64,000 nt of DNA from Bog-756 sp963727955 (GTDB taxonomy: Bacteria > Actinomycetota > Acidimicrobiia > Acidimicrobiales > RAAP-2), in NCBI GenBank assembly GCA_963727955.1, contig CAVSII010000009.1, forward strand, positions 144,148-208,147, read 5' to 3'. The notes below the pieces were generated by a model that made no database searches, was not told the origin of the DNA, and worked only from the letters and a program-made list of their open reading frames with translations. Numbering within the stretch: the first letter of the stretch is position 1; every line of letters starts with the position of its first letter. This document shows, piece by piece, positions 25,962-35,003 of this stretch. The position numbers were made by a program, and so were the translations under genes.

Positions 25962-26193
25962 GGAGTCGCCCGAACCCCATCCCGATCATCTCGTGGAGCT
26001 GACCCGGGTGCAGCCTTTCGAGGCGGAAGTGATTGCGGCCCGTCTGCGCGCATCGGGTATCGATGCCACCCTCGGATCGGGCTCGGTGTACGAGTCGATC
26101 AGTTTCGCCGCAGGTGTCCCGGTGTATGTTCCGGCGGAAGATGTTTCACGAGCCAGAGCTCTACTGGATGAACGTGGTGAGCCTCCCGACTGA
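25954..26193 (+). CDS. DUF2007-like small protein
   Basis: 79 residues: VELTRVQPFEAEVIAARLRASGI then VPVYVPAEDVSRARALLDE. This is the DUF2007 (putative signal-transducing) pattern, a small ferredoxin-like fold often encoded beside membrane or protease genes. The ATG overlaps the end of ftsH by 8 bp, so the two are coupled. Function unknown. Confidence 0.75.
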   Translation: MPEESPEPHPDHLVELTRVQPFEAEVIAARLRASGIDATLGSGSVYESISFAAGVPVYVPAEDVSRARALLDERGEPPD

Positions 26194-26275
26194 CTGGAGG
26201 CCCGGTGGTCGTCACCGAGTAGTCCCGACAGGCAGTGCTCGACCCGTGCCGGTCTAATGCGCAGAGAGGGAGTTT

Positions 26276-26491
26276 ATGGCGAAGGACTGGAGTCGAAGTC
26301 TCTACTGGGGTAGTGAGCACCCAGCGCTATGGGGAACGGCCATCGGCCTCGTGGTCGCCCTCATCTGGTTTGGTGCCTCCTACGCCATCGACCCACATGA
26401 GGGCGGCGCCTATAGGTTCGTGTTTCCGGTCATCTTCGGCGCCGTTATCGGCTTCGGCTACTACATGATGGCCAAGGTTGATGAGAGCTAG
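26276..26491 (+). CDS. Small two-helix membrane protein
   Basis: 71 residues with two hydrophobic segments (about 18-36 and 47-65) joined by a short acidic loop. Good ribosome site (GAGAGGGAG) just before the ATG. It follows the ftsH-DUF2007 pair on the same strand and may belong to the same operon. No family is recognised. Confidence 0.65.
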   Translation: MAKDWSRSLYWGSEHPALWGTAIGLVVALIWFGASYAIDPHEGGAYRFVFPVIFGAVIGFGYYMMAKVDES

Positions 26492-26847
26492 GCCGTCGAC
26501 TGCCCCCACGAGTCTCGTTTCGTTGCCGTAGTCGGCCTCTTTCCCTCAGCGTTTGCCGCGCAGTCAAGTGCCTCAGTTGCCGGGTGCTCCGTCCATCTCG
26601 ATCCCGATCACCCAGGTTCAGCCGTGCCGTTCAAACGGTGAAATCGGTGCCCTTTGGGCGATTTTCCTCGTGTCCCATTGTTATAGCGGAGGTCAGGGCT
26701 TTGCCGGAGGTTGTCAACGGGCATCGATGGCTCTACAGTGCGTCTGCTTTGCATCAGGTCTGAGCCGAGGCCGACGCTCGTGAGGTGAGGCAGGAGGAGG
26801 GAGCGGCGTCCAAAGTGATTTGCTCGTTCACGTGTCGGAGCGAATAG
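26492..26847. other. 356-bp gap before the phosphatase gene
   Basis: No gene supported. It presumably contains the promoter of the PP2C phosphatase; no convincing -35/-10 pair stands out by eye. A purine-rich stretch (GAGGCAGGAGGAGG) at 26784-26797 is too far from the start to be its ribosome site. Confidence 0.4.
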
Positions 26848-28527
26848 ATGACCCTCGAGCGCACACCGCCTTCGCCAACCGAAGAGTCGGTCAGGACCCC
26901 GCCAGCTGCTGAATGCCAGCAGGTCGACAGCGACGAGTCCCTCCCAACTAGCGGAAATCGCCCGGGCCTGCAAAAGCTCACAGTCGTGGTGCTCGTCGTC
27001 GGTCTGGTGGTGACCGGGGTGCTCACCGCAAGCTCTCGACTCAACTATCTGCATGACGAGCAGCGCCTGTCGAACCTCCAGACCAACCTGACTGCGTCCG
27101 CACTCGGCATCGCCCCGGTCGACTTGGAGCGCCGGCTCGGTCAAGCGGCCGCAGCCGCGGGTGAAGCGTCAGACCCGGTCGCCACCTTCCGTCAGGTCAT
27201 CGGCCCGTCGATGGCTCCAGCGGGGCCATTTGCCAGCGCATCGCTTGCTCTCGTGCGCAATGACCAGGTCCACGTACTGGTGCACACGGGAGCCCAACCG
27301 ATCAAGAGTCCAACCGGAAAAGCGGCAACGGCACTGTTCGAGCAAGCAGCGAGCTCCGGCTCGCTCATCACAACCAGAGTCGTGGGCAGAGGCCGGCAAC
27401 GATTCGGTTATCTGATGCCATTCGTCGGGTCGAATGGGACCTACGTGGCTTCTGCCGGGGAAGCCCTGCCGAGCAGCCGCAGACTCGTCATTCCCGCAAG
27501 CTCACCGGACGCAGGGCTCAATGTGGCGATCTACTTCGGTAAAACGACCAGTTCCACCGCCCTTATCGAGACCAATGTCTCGCACCTCCCGCTCACCGGG
27601 ACTGTCTCCACGGCCGTCGTGCCCTTCGGATCCAGCGTCCTGACGCTTGTGGTCTCGCCGACGAGGCCGTTGGTCGGGCAGTGGTCGGAGGTCCTTCCCT
27701 GGGGCATTCTTGTTGTCGGCTTGCTCTTCACTGCCGGCGTCGCCACCATGACGGAGCGTCTTGTGCGCCGACGCCGACAAGCCGAGCGACTGGCCGAGGA
27801 AAATCGACGTCTGTACGGGGAGCAGCGGAGCGCGTCGCTGACGCTTCAGCGCTCGCTGTTACCGAAGGGGCTGCCCCGGTTCGACGGAGTGGAGTTCGCG
27901 GCCCGCTACATCCCCGGGGAGTCAGGCATGGAGGTCGGCGGGGATTGGTACAGCGCCATCGCCATTGACGATCATCGCTTCGCTTTCACGGTGGGTGACG
28001 TGTCGGGCCGGGGGCTGGGGGCGGCGACCATCATGGCGGGACTTCGCTATACCATTCGTGCCTACGCCTCACTTGCCTATGACCCGGCACGAATCCTCGA
28101 GACAACTTCTAAGGAGATCGACATCAGTTCGGATGGGCATTTTGCCACCGTTCTGATCGGGCTCGTCGACAATGACCGGCGCGAAGTCACGGTGGCCAGT
28201 GCGGGGCATCTCCCGGCTCTGCTTCTCGATGGTGAGCGGTCAGTGTTCGTGAATGCTCCGGTTGGTGTACCCCTCGGTATTGATGGCCCAGGGTATGAGT
28301 CGGTGACGATTCCTATTCCACTCAACTCGACGCTGATTGCCTATACCGACGGGCTGGTCGAGCGGAGACATGAGGTCATTAACGTCGGGATGGAGCGACT
28401 GCGCACGGCGGCCTCGGTTGAAGCTCCGTCGGTTGATGACCTTCTCAGTTGCATCGTTGACGACTTCTTCGCCGAACAGGTGTCCGATGACGACACTGCG
28501 CTTCTGGCCATTCGGTGGCTGGACTGA
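26848..28527 (+). CDS. Membrane PP2C-type (SpoIIE/RsbU) serine phosphatase with extracytoplasmic sensor
   Basis: 559 residues. A cytosolic start, membrane helix about 43-64, an extracytoplasmic domain of about 225 residues (65-290) that is CHASE/dCache-like in position, a second helix (about 291-311), a short coiled linker (RRRRQAERLAEENRRLYGEQ), then the SpoIIE/PP2C domain (about 340-558). Metal-binding motifs GGDWYSA, VGDVSGRG and DDDTALLAI are intact. Such enzymes dephosphorylate a STAS antagonist to release a sigma factor. A kinase and a STAS gene lie just downstream. Confidence 0.92.
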   Translation: MTLERTPPSPTEESVRTPPAAECQQVDSDESLPTSGNRPGLQKLTVVVLVVGLVVTGVLTASSRLNYLHDEQRLSNLQTNLTASALGIAPVDLERRLGQAAAAAGEASDPVATFRQVIGPSMAPAGPFASASLALVRNDQVHVLVHTGAQPIKSPTGKAATALFEQAASSGSLITTRVVGRGRQRFGYLMPFVGSNGTYVASAGEALPSSRRLVIPASSPDAGLNVAIYFGKTTSSTALIETNVSHLPLTGTVSTAVVPFGSSVLTLVVSPTRPLVGQWSEVLPWGILVVGLLFTAGVATMTERLVRRRRQAERLAEENRRLYGEQRSASLTLQRSLLPKGLPRFDGVEFAARYIPGESGMEVGGDWYSAIAIDDHRFAFTVGDVSGRGLGAATIMAGLRYTIRAYASLAYDPARILETTSKEIDISSDGHFATVLIGLVDNDRREVTVASAGHLPALLLDGERSVFVNAPVGVPLGIDGPGYESVTIPIPLNSTLIAYTDGLVERRHEVINVGMERLRTAASVEAPSVDDLLSCIVDDFFAEQVSDDDTALLAIRWLD

Positions 28528-28949
28528 CCAGACGGCAAAGGCTCAACCGGATTAGGGGCGCTACGAAATGGGCATAGTTGGGTTGGGCGTGGCCGGATCG
28601 AGCCGTTCGAGGAAGGGCGGCGGGTCGCAGGGAGCCGCGCCGGATTTACGGAGACGGTTGGCCACCAGTGTGCCGGCGAATGGACATGGGCAATGACTGT
28701 CCAACAGCACCAGCGCATTCTCTTCTGTCGTGCCCTTGCCCGTCCCTTCGGCCGCTGTCTGATCAGATCGGGCTCACAATCTCCTGACCGGACCAAGAAC
28801 ATTCGGTCGGAAGGGACGGCACCAGAGCAGATTTGGTCAAATATTGGGGGTTAGACCCTTCTGATCAGGGCATGCTAGGACCGAGCTGTGGACGCGGATT
28901 CGGTATTGCGGTTGCGTGTCGGCTGAGCAGTCAGCCGTTGGAGGGTTTT
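28528..28949. other. Gap between phosphatase and kinase genes
   Basis: About 420 bp without a convincing gene. A 42-codon frame from ATG 28568 lacks a ribosome site. The longer in-frame extension of the downstream kinase (to 28833) shows no conservation-like wording. Confidence 0.4.
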
Positions 28950-29312
28950 GTGACGAGAATGCACTTCACCAATGACCCGGAGTGCGTCGCAGCCTGTAGA
29001 GATTTCGTCGAGCGGGCCCTCCGCCCACGTTCGGTCGAGCTGGTGGACCGGGCGGTGCTGGTAACCAGTGAACTCGTGACCAATGCGATCCGTCATACCC
29101 GACAGGGCGGATCGCTCGAAGTATCAATTGCTCCTGAGCGGCTGCGTCTCGAGGTAAGCGATTTCAGTCGCAGCGAGCCGCGTCAGCTTCCGCATGATGA
29201 GTCAGCCACGCACGGTCGAGGCCTACCCATCGTGTCTACGTTGGCCAGCGACTGGGGGGTTCACGAGAGCGGCGCAGGGAAGACAATCTGGGCCACCTTC
29301 GATCTTGACTGA
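28950..29312 (+). CDS. RsbW-like anti-sigma factor (HATPase_c serine kinase)
   Basis: 120 residues from GTG 28950, which has TGGAGGG 4-5 bp upstream. GHKL ATPase N-box LVTSELVTNAIRHT and glycine box GRGLPIVSTLASDWGV are present. Proteins of this type bind sigma factors and phosphorylate STAS antagonists. With the phosphatase upstream and the STAS gene opposite, it forms a partner-switching unit. The G1 box is weak (EVSDFSRSEP rather than DxGxG), so ATP binding may be altered. Confidence 0.85.
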   Translation: MTRMHFTNDPECVAACRDFVERALRPRSVELVDRAVLVTSELVTNAIRHTRQGGSLEVSIAPERLRLEVSDFSRSEPRQLPHDESATHGRGLPIVSTLASDWGVHESGAGKTIWATFDLD

Positions 29313-29341
29313 CAAAGCTTCGTTACCGTGGGGTAGGGGCG

Positions 29342-29661
29342 CTATTCCCACGCCGCGGACCAAGGCGCCATCCACTGGGCCAGCCCGATGATCTCAAATG
29401 TCTTGGCCACTTGCTCCCGGGGCCGCGTCAATACGAAGGATGAACCTCGTCCTTCGATTCGCTGTCTGGCCAGCACCAACGCCGTGATGCCTGAACTGTC
29501 GACAAACGAGAGCCCAGCCAAGTCCACAACTACCGTGGGTCCGGCGATCCCAAGGTATCCGGCAATCCCTGAGAGGTGGCGAGATCCAATTCGCCCGACA
29601 GGGCAACGACCTGGGCGCCGGCAGTCTGCCGCACGACAACGGTGAAAGGCTCCGAGGCCAT
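29342..29661 (-). pseudogene. STAS-domain anti-sigma factor antagonist (RsbV-like), frameshifted
   Basis: The N-terminal part reads MASEPFTVVVRQ, later ALSGELDLATSQGLPDTLG, from ATG 29661 with a GGAGGG ribosome site, then hits a stop. The rest continues in another phase: GPTVVVDLAGLSFVDSSGIT to GLAQWM. Joined, they make a complete 106-residue STAS domain with the phosphorylatable Ser (DSSG). The 320-bp span needs one extra base (or two fewer) to be in phase; the break lies around 29540-29560. Mutation or sequencing error cannot be separated by eye. Confidence 0.82.
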
Positions 29662-29689
29662 AGTGGCAAACCCTCCTAAGGTCACTGTT

Positions 29690-29735
29690 CCGGAACTTTG
29701 CCAACAGGCTTTTCAAAGTTGTCCGGAATTTTGCC
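29690..29735. repeat. Paired CCGGAA-TTTGCC motifs upstream of the ISAzo13-type transposase
   Basis: CCGGAACTTTGCC (29690-29702) and CCGGAATTTTGCC (29723-29735) are 12/13 identical direct repeats. CAAAGTTGTCCGG between them is nearly an inverted copy of the first. They could be the left IS end or the operator of the STAS gene; no matching copy was seen after 31055. Confidence 0.4.
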
Positions 29736-29855
29736 CTTCTGCAATATCCTGAGAGTCGTCACGACCCTCATGGGTGCGAAGGAACAGAGGACGGGCTCAG
29801 CTACAAGTACCTTAGGGTCCACCCTAGAATAAGACGCGAGATGTAACCTTGAGGT

Positions 29856-31055
29856 GTGGAGCTGTCCCCCGAAGGTCTTGCCGGGTTCTTCGAGACAGTG
29901 TTGCCACACCTCGACGAGCGCCAAAAGCGCGTGCTTGCCGGTGCCATGGTCGAAGCACTCGATCGCGGCGGACAGGCTCGTGTGGCCGAGGCGTCGGGGA
30001 TGAGCACCTCGACGGTGAACAAGGCCGTGCACGAGGTCCGTGGCGGCATCGAGGTCTCCGATCGTCGTCGTGCCCCCGGAGGTGGGGCCAAGCAGGCGGT
30101 CGAGATCCAGCCCGGACTGCTCGAGGTGCTCGACGAACTCGTCTATCCCGAGACGCGGGGCACGCCGATGTCGCATCTGCGCTGGACGTCGAAGTCGACC
30201 TATGACCTGGCCGACGAGCTGGTGCGACGAGGTTTTGTGGCCTCCGCCGAACTGGTCAGGCGTCTGCTCCATCAGATGGGCTACTCCTTGCAGGCGCCGG
30301 CCAAGGCCAAGGAGGGGACGGCCCATCCCGATCGTGACGCCCAGTTCGGTTATCTCAACAAAGCGGTCTCGCGCTTCGTCAAGGAACGCCAACCGGTGAT
30401 CAGCGTCGACACCAAGAAGAAGGAGCTCATCGGCGAATACACCAACGGCGGGAGCGAATGGCACCCCCAAGGTGCCCCAACCCGGGTGGCCGTCCATGAC
30501 TTCGTCGACCCCGAAGTCGGCCGCGCCATTCCCTATGGCATCTATGACCTCACCAACGACGAGGGGTGGGTGTCGGTCGGCGACACCGCCGATACCGCCG
30601 AGTTCGCCGTCGAATCGATACGTCGGTGGTGGAATCAGATGGGTGCGGGCCGCTTCCCCGACGCGGCCAAGCTACTGATCACCGCCGATGCCGGGGGATC
30701 CAACGGCTACCGGGTCCGGGCCTGGAAGGCCCAGCTCGCCACGCTGGCCGCCGAGACAGGCCTCGAGATCACCGTCGTGCACTACCCGCCCGGAACATCG
30801 AAGTGGAACAAGATCGAGCACCGAATGTTCTCCTTCATCTCCATGAACTGGCGCGGTCGGCCGCTGACCGACATCCGCACGATCGTCGAGCTCATCGCGG
30901 CGACCAAGACCAAGGGCGGTTTGACGGTCCAGGCCAGCTACGACTCGGAGTGGTATCCAACCGGAGTCAAGGTCACCGACAAGGAACTGGCCGCCCTACC
31001 GCTCACGCCGCACAAGTGGCATGGTGACTGGAACTACACCATCGCAGCGGCATGA
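29856..31055 (+). CDS. ISAzo13-family transposase
   Basis: 399 residues, uninterrupted. An N-terminal HTH (ARVAEASGMSTSTVNKAVHE) precedes a DDE-type catalytic domain with VISVDTKKKELIGEYTNGG, LLITADAGGSNGYRVRAWK and WNKIEHRMFSFISMNW. These words are typical of ISAzo13-like transposases. GTG start. Terminal inverted repeats could not be matched, so the limits of the element are unknown. It lies directly upstream of, and divergent from, the frameshifted STAS gene. Confidence 0.85.
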   Translation: MELSPEGLAGFFETVLPHLDERQKRVLAGAMVEALDRGGQARVAEASGMSTSTVNKAVHEVRGGIEVSDRRRAPGGGAKQAVEIQPGLLEVLDELVYPETRGTPMSHLRWTSKSTYDLADELVRRGFVASAELVRRLLHQMGYSLQAPAKAKEGTAHPDRDAQFGYLNKAVSRFVKERQPVISVDTKKKELIGEYTNGGSEWHPQGAPTRVAVHDFVDPEVGRAIPYGIYDLTNDEGWVSVGDTADTAEFAVESIRRWWNQMGAGRFPDAAKLLITADAGGSNGYRVRAWKAQLATLAAETGLEITVVHYPPGTSKWNKIEHRMFSFISMNWRGRPLTDIRTIVELIAATKTKGGLTVQASYDSEWYPTGVKVTDKELAALPLTPHKWHGDWNYTIAAA

Positions 31056-31247
31056 TGTCGCGATCTATTCCGCGGCGGGCCCTTAGCGTCGCGGCAGGAG
31101 GCCCCTTCCCTGGGCGTCCCCGCGCCGGGCATCAGGGGAATCGCGGTTTGACCGGGAGCCGGCTGATGATCCTTGTGCCGCGGGATCCGACTCCGGCCGC
31201 CGCCGTGCGGCGTTTGTTACACCTCCGGGCCAAGGGCAGAAGCTCGT

Positions 31248-32756
31248 TCACGACGGTGACGTAAGCCAACGGCGTCGCTTGGGGCGGTCGAGGCGATGCC
31301 AAAGGGACATCCAACCGGCTCTGGCTTCGAGTTGCCGGAGTCGTTGACCTGACGCCAGCTGCCCGGCGGTGAAGCCGACGATACCCGAACCGGTCTCCGC
31401 CTGACGGTGGAGCCACCGCTGGGCTACCACGGCGTCCTGGTGGTGGCCCAGGAGCGTCTGGAGGTGCTTCGCCGCCCTGGCTGTCGAGCGGGCCTGCTTG
31501 CCGACGGCCGGTGACAGGAGTTCGCCGGCATACCGCAGCTGTTTGGCGCAGATGCGCACTTTGTGGAGATGCCGGTCGGTAGGCCGCCGATGAGCTCGAC
31601 GGGCCGCCTTGCGCAGCCTGTTCCAGTCTCTTGCCACCATTGGCGGGAGCATGTCACGGGCGAGCTCGGCCGACGCCGAAGGTTCGGCCACCGGGGGATG
31701 AGCCGCCGCCGCATGGAGCCTGTCGAGAAGGGTGAGATACCGATCACTGCCGAGTACCTGAGCCACCCCCCAGCACGCCTCAGACCGCTCCTTGCGGAGC
31801 ATGGTTACGAGGACTGCGAGACCTTCTGGGTCGACACTACCCTGGTGGCGCTCCACGGCCAGATAGTCGGCGAGCACGTCGCAGTCCCGGACCTTGCCCA
31901 GCGCCGACCCGAGCCACTCCAGATCATCACGCGTGTGTCGGAGCCAAACAGGGTCCAGGACGTCGCCCACCGTCTTGAGGTCCGAGCGCAGGCGGCGGGA
32001 TGCCACCCGGGCCTGGTGAATGGCTTCAGAAGCCGGATCGGAGGGGTCCAACCTGAGCCGGTAGTCGCGGTCGACCAGACGCTGCAGCGATGATCCGATA
32101 CCACGCCGCAACACATCACCCACGGTGAGGTGACGGCCCGCACGGGGACGATCCTCGTTTTCGGTCTGCCCGAGGGCCCGACCCAGCTTGGGACGGCCCG
32201 AACCCGGGCGGGCGCCCGCCTCCACCAGGCGGTCCAGCACCTTTCCCACCCAGTCGTCGTCCGCCGCCGTCTCCAGCTCGACCTCGTGGAACCGGAGGCC
32301 GTCCTGATGTCCGCCGTGGACGGTGACGTCGTCGTCGTCGATCTCTCCGATGGGCTTCCCGCTCGCGTCGCTGAGGGCAATCCGCCGGCGCGTGCACTCC
32401 AGCTCGGCCACCACCTTGAGCGGCTCGCGCCGCAGCACGCCAACCAGGATCTCGCGCACCTCGGGGGGCACAGTGCCCACTGTCCCCTCCCAGGTGTGCT
32501 CCGAGCGGACCGTCTGGGATGCTCCAAGGTGGATGGGTAGCTTCAGCGTCCAGAGCCCCGGGCCTTCATCCTCGCCGCGGCGGTGACGAAGGGTGATGCC
32601 TGCGGCCCAGAGGCGGAGGTCCCCCGAGTCGATGTACGTGGACCACAGGCGCTGGGTCTGGAGAACTGCGGCACGGGGAACCACCCGCCGAAGATCGGGC
32701 AGCGTGAAATCCACGTTGGCGTCCAGCTTGGTCTCGCGCTCGATAGCGACGTTCAT
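31248..32756 (-). CDS. CYTH-CHAD domain protein
   Basis: 502 residues from ATG 32756. The CYTH (triphosphate tunnel) domain opens with IERETKLD, which holds the ExExK motif, and continues to about residue 210 with the alternating charged strands LWTLKLP and FHEVELE. The helical CHAD domain (about 230-490) has many His/Arg/Lys residues (VASRRLRSDLKTV, KVRICAKQLRYAGELL). CHAD proteins associate with polyphosphate granules. The start is chosen because ExExK should be near the N-terminus; there is no clear ribosome site. Confidence 0.88.
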   Translation of the reverse strand: MNVAIERETKLDANVDFTLPDLRRVVPRAAVLQTQRLWSTYIDSGDLRLWAAGITLRHRRGEDEGPGLWTLKLPIHLGASQTVRSEHTWEGTVGTVPPEVREILVGVLRREPLKVVAELECTRRRIALSDASGKPIGEIDDDDVTVHGGHQDGLRFHEVELETAADDDWVGKVLDRLVEAGARPGSGRPKLGRALGQTENEDRPRAGRHLTVGDVLRRGIGSSLQRLVDRDYRLRLDPSDPASEAIHQARVASRRLRSDLKTVGDVLDPVWLRHTRDDLEWLGSALGKVRDCDVLADYLAVERHQGSVDPEGLAVLVTMLRKERSEACWGVAQVLGSDRYLTLLDRLHAAAAHPPVAEPSASAELARDMLPPMVARDWNRLRKAARRAHRRPTDRHLHKVRICAKQLRYAGELLSPAVGKQARSTARAAKHLQTLLGHHQDAVVAQRWLHRQAETGSGIVGFTAGQLASGQRLRQLEARAGWMSLWHRLDRPKRRRWLTSPS

Positions 32757-32954
32757 AGCCAGGCCGTACCCAGCCGCTGTCCGTGTCAATCGCCCGGTCG
32801 TTTGGTCGGCCACGCCCGCCTGGTCCTCTGGCCTGTCACCGAGGTTTTGAGGGGCGAGAGCGTCGGAGCGTCCCTAAAGGGTTGGGGCATGGAGCCTGTG
32901 CCAACGGCTCAGGGAGTTGGTCCGCCGCGACCGATCAGTGCGGTCGTGCCAGGC

Positions 32955-33203
32955 TCAAATGTACGTGTCGTCTCGACGCAGTACGTTGCCTCGCCCGTCC
33001 TGAATCACCGTTCGATGCCGACGCATTGCCGAGCCCAGCATCCCAATGAGGGACAGCACAACACCGACTGCCCCGACAATCATCAGGATGACACCGACCG
33101 TTTGCACGTTGAATCCGTGCTGGTCCGGGCTGACGGTGAGTGCAAAGTCCAGGACCGCACCCACCGCGAAGGCAATGATGCTGGCTACAAGTCCACCGGC
33201 CAT
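32955..33203 (-). CDS. DUF6458-like small membrane protein
   Basis: 82 residues: MAGGLVASIIAFAVGAVLDF, then a polar loop (VSPDQHGFNVQTVG), a second membrane helix, and a basic tail ending RGNVLRRDDTYI. Strong ribosome site GGAGGGG before the ATG. The two-helix pattern with a central HGFNVQTVG matches a widespread actinobacterial family annotated DUF6458. Function unknown. Confidence 0.8.
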   Translation of the reverse strand: MAGGLVASIIAFAVGAVLDFALTVSPDQHGFNVQTVGVILMIVGAVGVVLSLIGMLGSAMRRHRTVIQDGRGNVLRRDDTYI

Positions 33204-33487
33204 GAGAATCCCCTCCGTGTGCTGATAGCGACCACCGTCCTCTACCCGATCTGCATCGCACGAAACGACTTCATGGCAGTGAGCGGCACGTCCCATGCGT
33301 GGCGGCCAGGCGTTTAGGCATCCGTGGCATCCGGAGGAAACGGAAAACAAACAACAATCGATTGTTGGGCACAGCGGGCAACCCCGTCTGGTGGCCGGCG
33401 GTTTCGATCGCCCCGACAGGGGTAGCAGCAACGGTGTGAGCAAAGCTGTCCATACAGAAGCAGCACTCGCTGAGACGGGGCGGGATC

Positions 33488-34546
33488 GTGAAGGCTACTG
33501 ACCACTGGTCGGCGGCGGTCGACGAGTGGCAGCGCTCCCATCGGGCCACAGCGGTGGCCTACGGCGTCGTGAAGAAGTTCGGCGACGACAGTGCCAACCA
33601 ATTCGTGGTGGGACTCGGCTGGTACGGTTTCGTTGCCATCTACCCCCTGCTCCTGCTCGTCGTCACCGTCTTTGGGTTCATCGGCGCCGCCTCGCTGGGC
33701 CGCCAGTTGGTGACCACACTGCACGAGTTTCCCGTGGTGGGAAGTCAATTCAACCCGGAGCGGGGATCGAGCAGTCTTCATGGAAGCAGCCTGGCGTTGT
33801 TCGTGGGCCTCCTCGGCTTGCTCTACGGTGCCCAGGGGGTCACGCAGACAGCCCAACAGGCCATGGTGAGGGTGTGGAACATCCCCCAGGTGGATGTTCC
33901 GGGATTCCTGCCCCGACTGGGACGAAGCCTCGTTGGCTTGGCCATCATCGGGGGCTCCTTCGTGATGAACGCGGCAACGGCAACCTTGGCTACTAGCTCC
34001 GGGGTTGGCTACCTCGTGCGCATCCCACTACTGGTGGGTATGTCGGCCATGAATGTCGTGCTGTATGTCCTGGCATTCCGCGCCCTCACGCCGGCCACCA
34101 TTGCCACTGGCTCCCTCCTCCCGGGGGCTGCCCTAGCCGCCACGGGGTTCACCTTCCTGGTGACGCTCGGCTCTGGGCTGGTCCAGCACCAGGTCAGGAA
34201 CAGTTCAGCCACGTACGGTCAGTTCGGGATCGTGATCGGCCTCGTCGGTTTCCTCTTCCTTTTGGCCAAGGTCAGCCTCTATGGCGCAGAACTCAACCCG
34301 GTATTGGCCAGGAACCTCTGGCCCCGGGCGCTACAGCCGACAAACCCCACTGAGGCCGATGATCACGTGCTGCACGACATCACCCACGAGAACCTCCGAC
34401 GCCGAGATCAGCGGATCGGAGTGGGTTTCGGCGACCATGCCCAGGAGGAAGGGCGGCTCGATGTCAAGCGCAGCGGCCGGGCTGTCGGACCCGACGGTGG
34501 CGCTGTCCCCGCGGGGGTTTCGACGTCTACGGAGTCGCCGGCCTGA
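33488..34546 (+). CDS. YihY/BrkB (virulence factor BrkB) family membrane protein
   Basis: 352 residues with about six hydrophobic helices between residues 40 and 270. The family's opening helices (VVKKFGDDSANQFVVGLGWY, GFVAIYPLLLLVVTVFGF) are clear, and the C-terminal 75 residues are a hydrophilic tail. These integral membrane proteins were once called ribonuclease BN; their role is unsettled. GTG start. The stop overlaps the next ATG (ATGA). Confidence 0.85.
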   Translation: MKATDHWSAAVDEWQRSHRATAVAYGVVKKFGDDSANQFVVGLGWYGFVAIYPLLLLVVTVFGFIGAASLGRQLVTTLHEFPVVGSQFNPERGSSSLHGSSLALFVGLLGLLYGAQGVTQTAQQAMVRVWNIPQVDVPGFLPRLGRSLVGLAIIGGSFVMNAATATLATSSGVGYLVRIPLLVGMSAMNVVLYVLAFRALTPATIATGSLLPGAALAATGFTFLVTLGSGLVQHQVRNSSATYGQFGIVIGLVGFLFLLAKVSLYGAELNPVLARNLWPRALQPTNPTEADDHVLHDITHENLRRRDQRIGVGFGDHAQEEGRLDVKRSGRAVGPDGGAVPAGVSTSTESPA

Positions 34547-34773
34547 TGACACGCCAGTCCCGCCCAATCCGTCCGTCCGACGAGGACGAACGGAGAGATC
34601 CGCTGGACGACGAATTTGGCAGCCCGAACCGTCAGGGAGTGCAGGTCGAGCTCTTCGTGATGGCGCTCGTTCTGATCCTGGGGGTATCTGCCGTGCTCCT
34701 CGCCGCCCTCACACGGAAGCGTCTCTTTGCCCGTCAAACCAGCCCAGCGGAGAGCCCGAATCAAGTGACATGA
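34546..34773 (+). CDS. Small single-pass membrane protein
   Basis: 75 residues: a charged 32-residue start, one hydrophobic helix (VELFVMALVLILGVSAVLLAAL, in parts) and a short tail. The start overlaps the YihY-family stop by one base (ATGA), so translation is coupled. No family is recognised. Confidence 0.6.
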   Translation: MTRQSRPIRPSDEDERRDPLDDEFGSPNRQGVQVELFVMALVLILGVSAVLLAALTRKRLFARQTSPAESPNQVT

Positions 34774-34890
34774 CCGCCCGGAGGCGACCTCCGGCGGTTG
34801 AGCAGAACGGTGGACGGTTGGGGTGTGCCGCGTACGGCATCGCCGTCCGATTGGGCCGCAGCACCTGTCCGTAGAGGCGTGAAAAGTTGA

Positions 34891-34909
34891 GTCCCAACCA
34901 GTGGTGTAC
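34891..34909 (+). repeat. Left inverted repeat of the IS256-type element
   Basis: GTCCCAACCAGTGGTGTAC; matches the complement of the right end at 17 of 19 positions. Confidence 0.85.
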
Positions 34910-35003
34910 GGCCCTTTGAGCTGAGGCACCATCCCCCAGACGCGACGGTCACCGCGTCAACCTCAAGAAGCAGTTTCCACACAACATCTTGAGGAGGATC
35001 ACG

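Noticed and set aside
29342..29716. 124-residue intact STAS protein starting at 29716
   Set aside because: Its first 45 residues are out-of-phase translation; the true start and N-terminus are in another frame from 29661.
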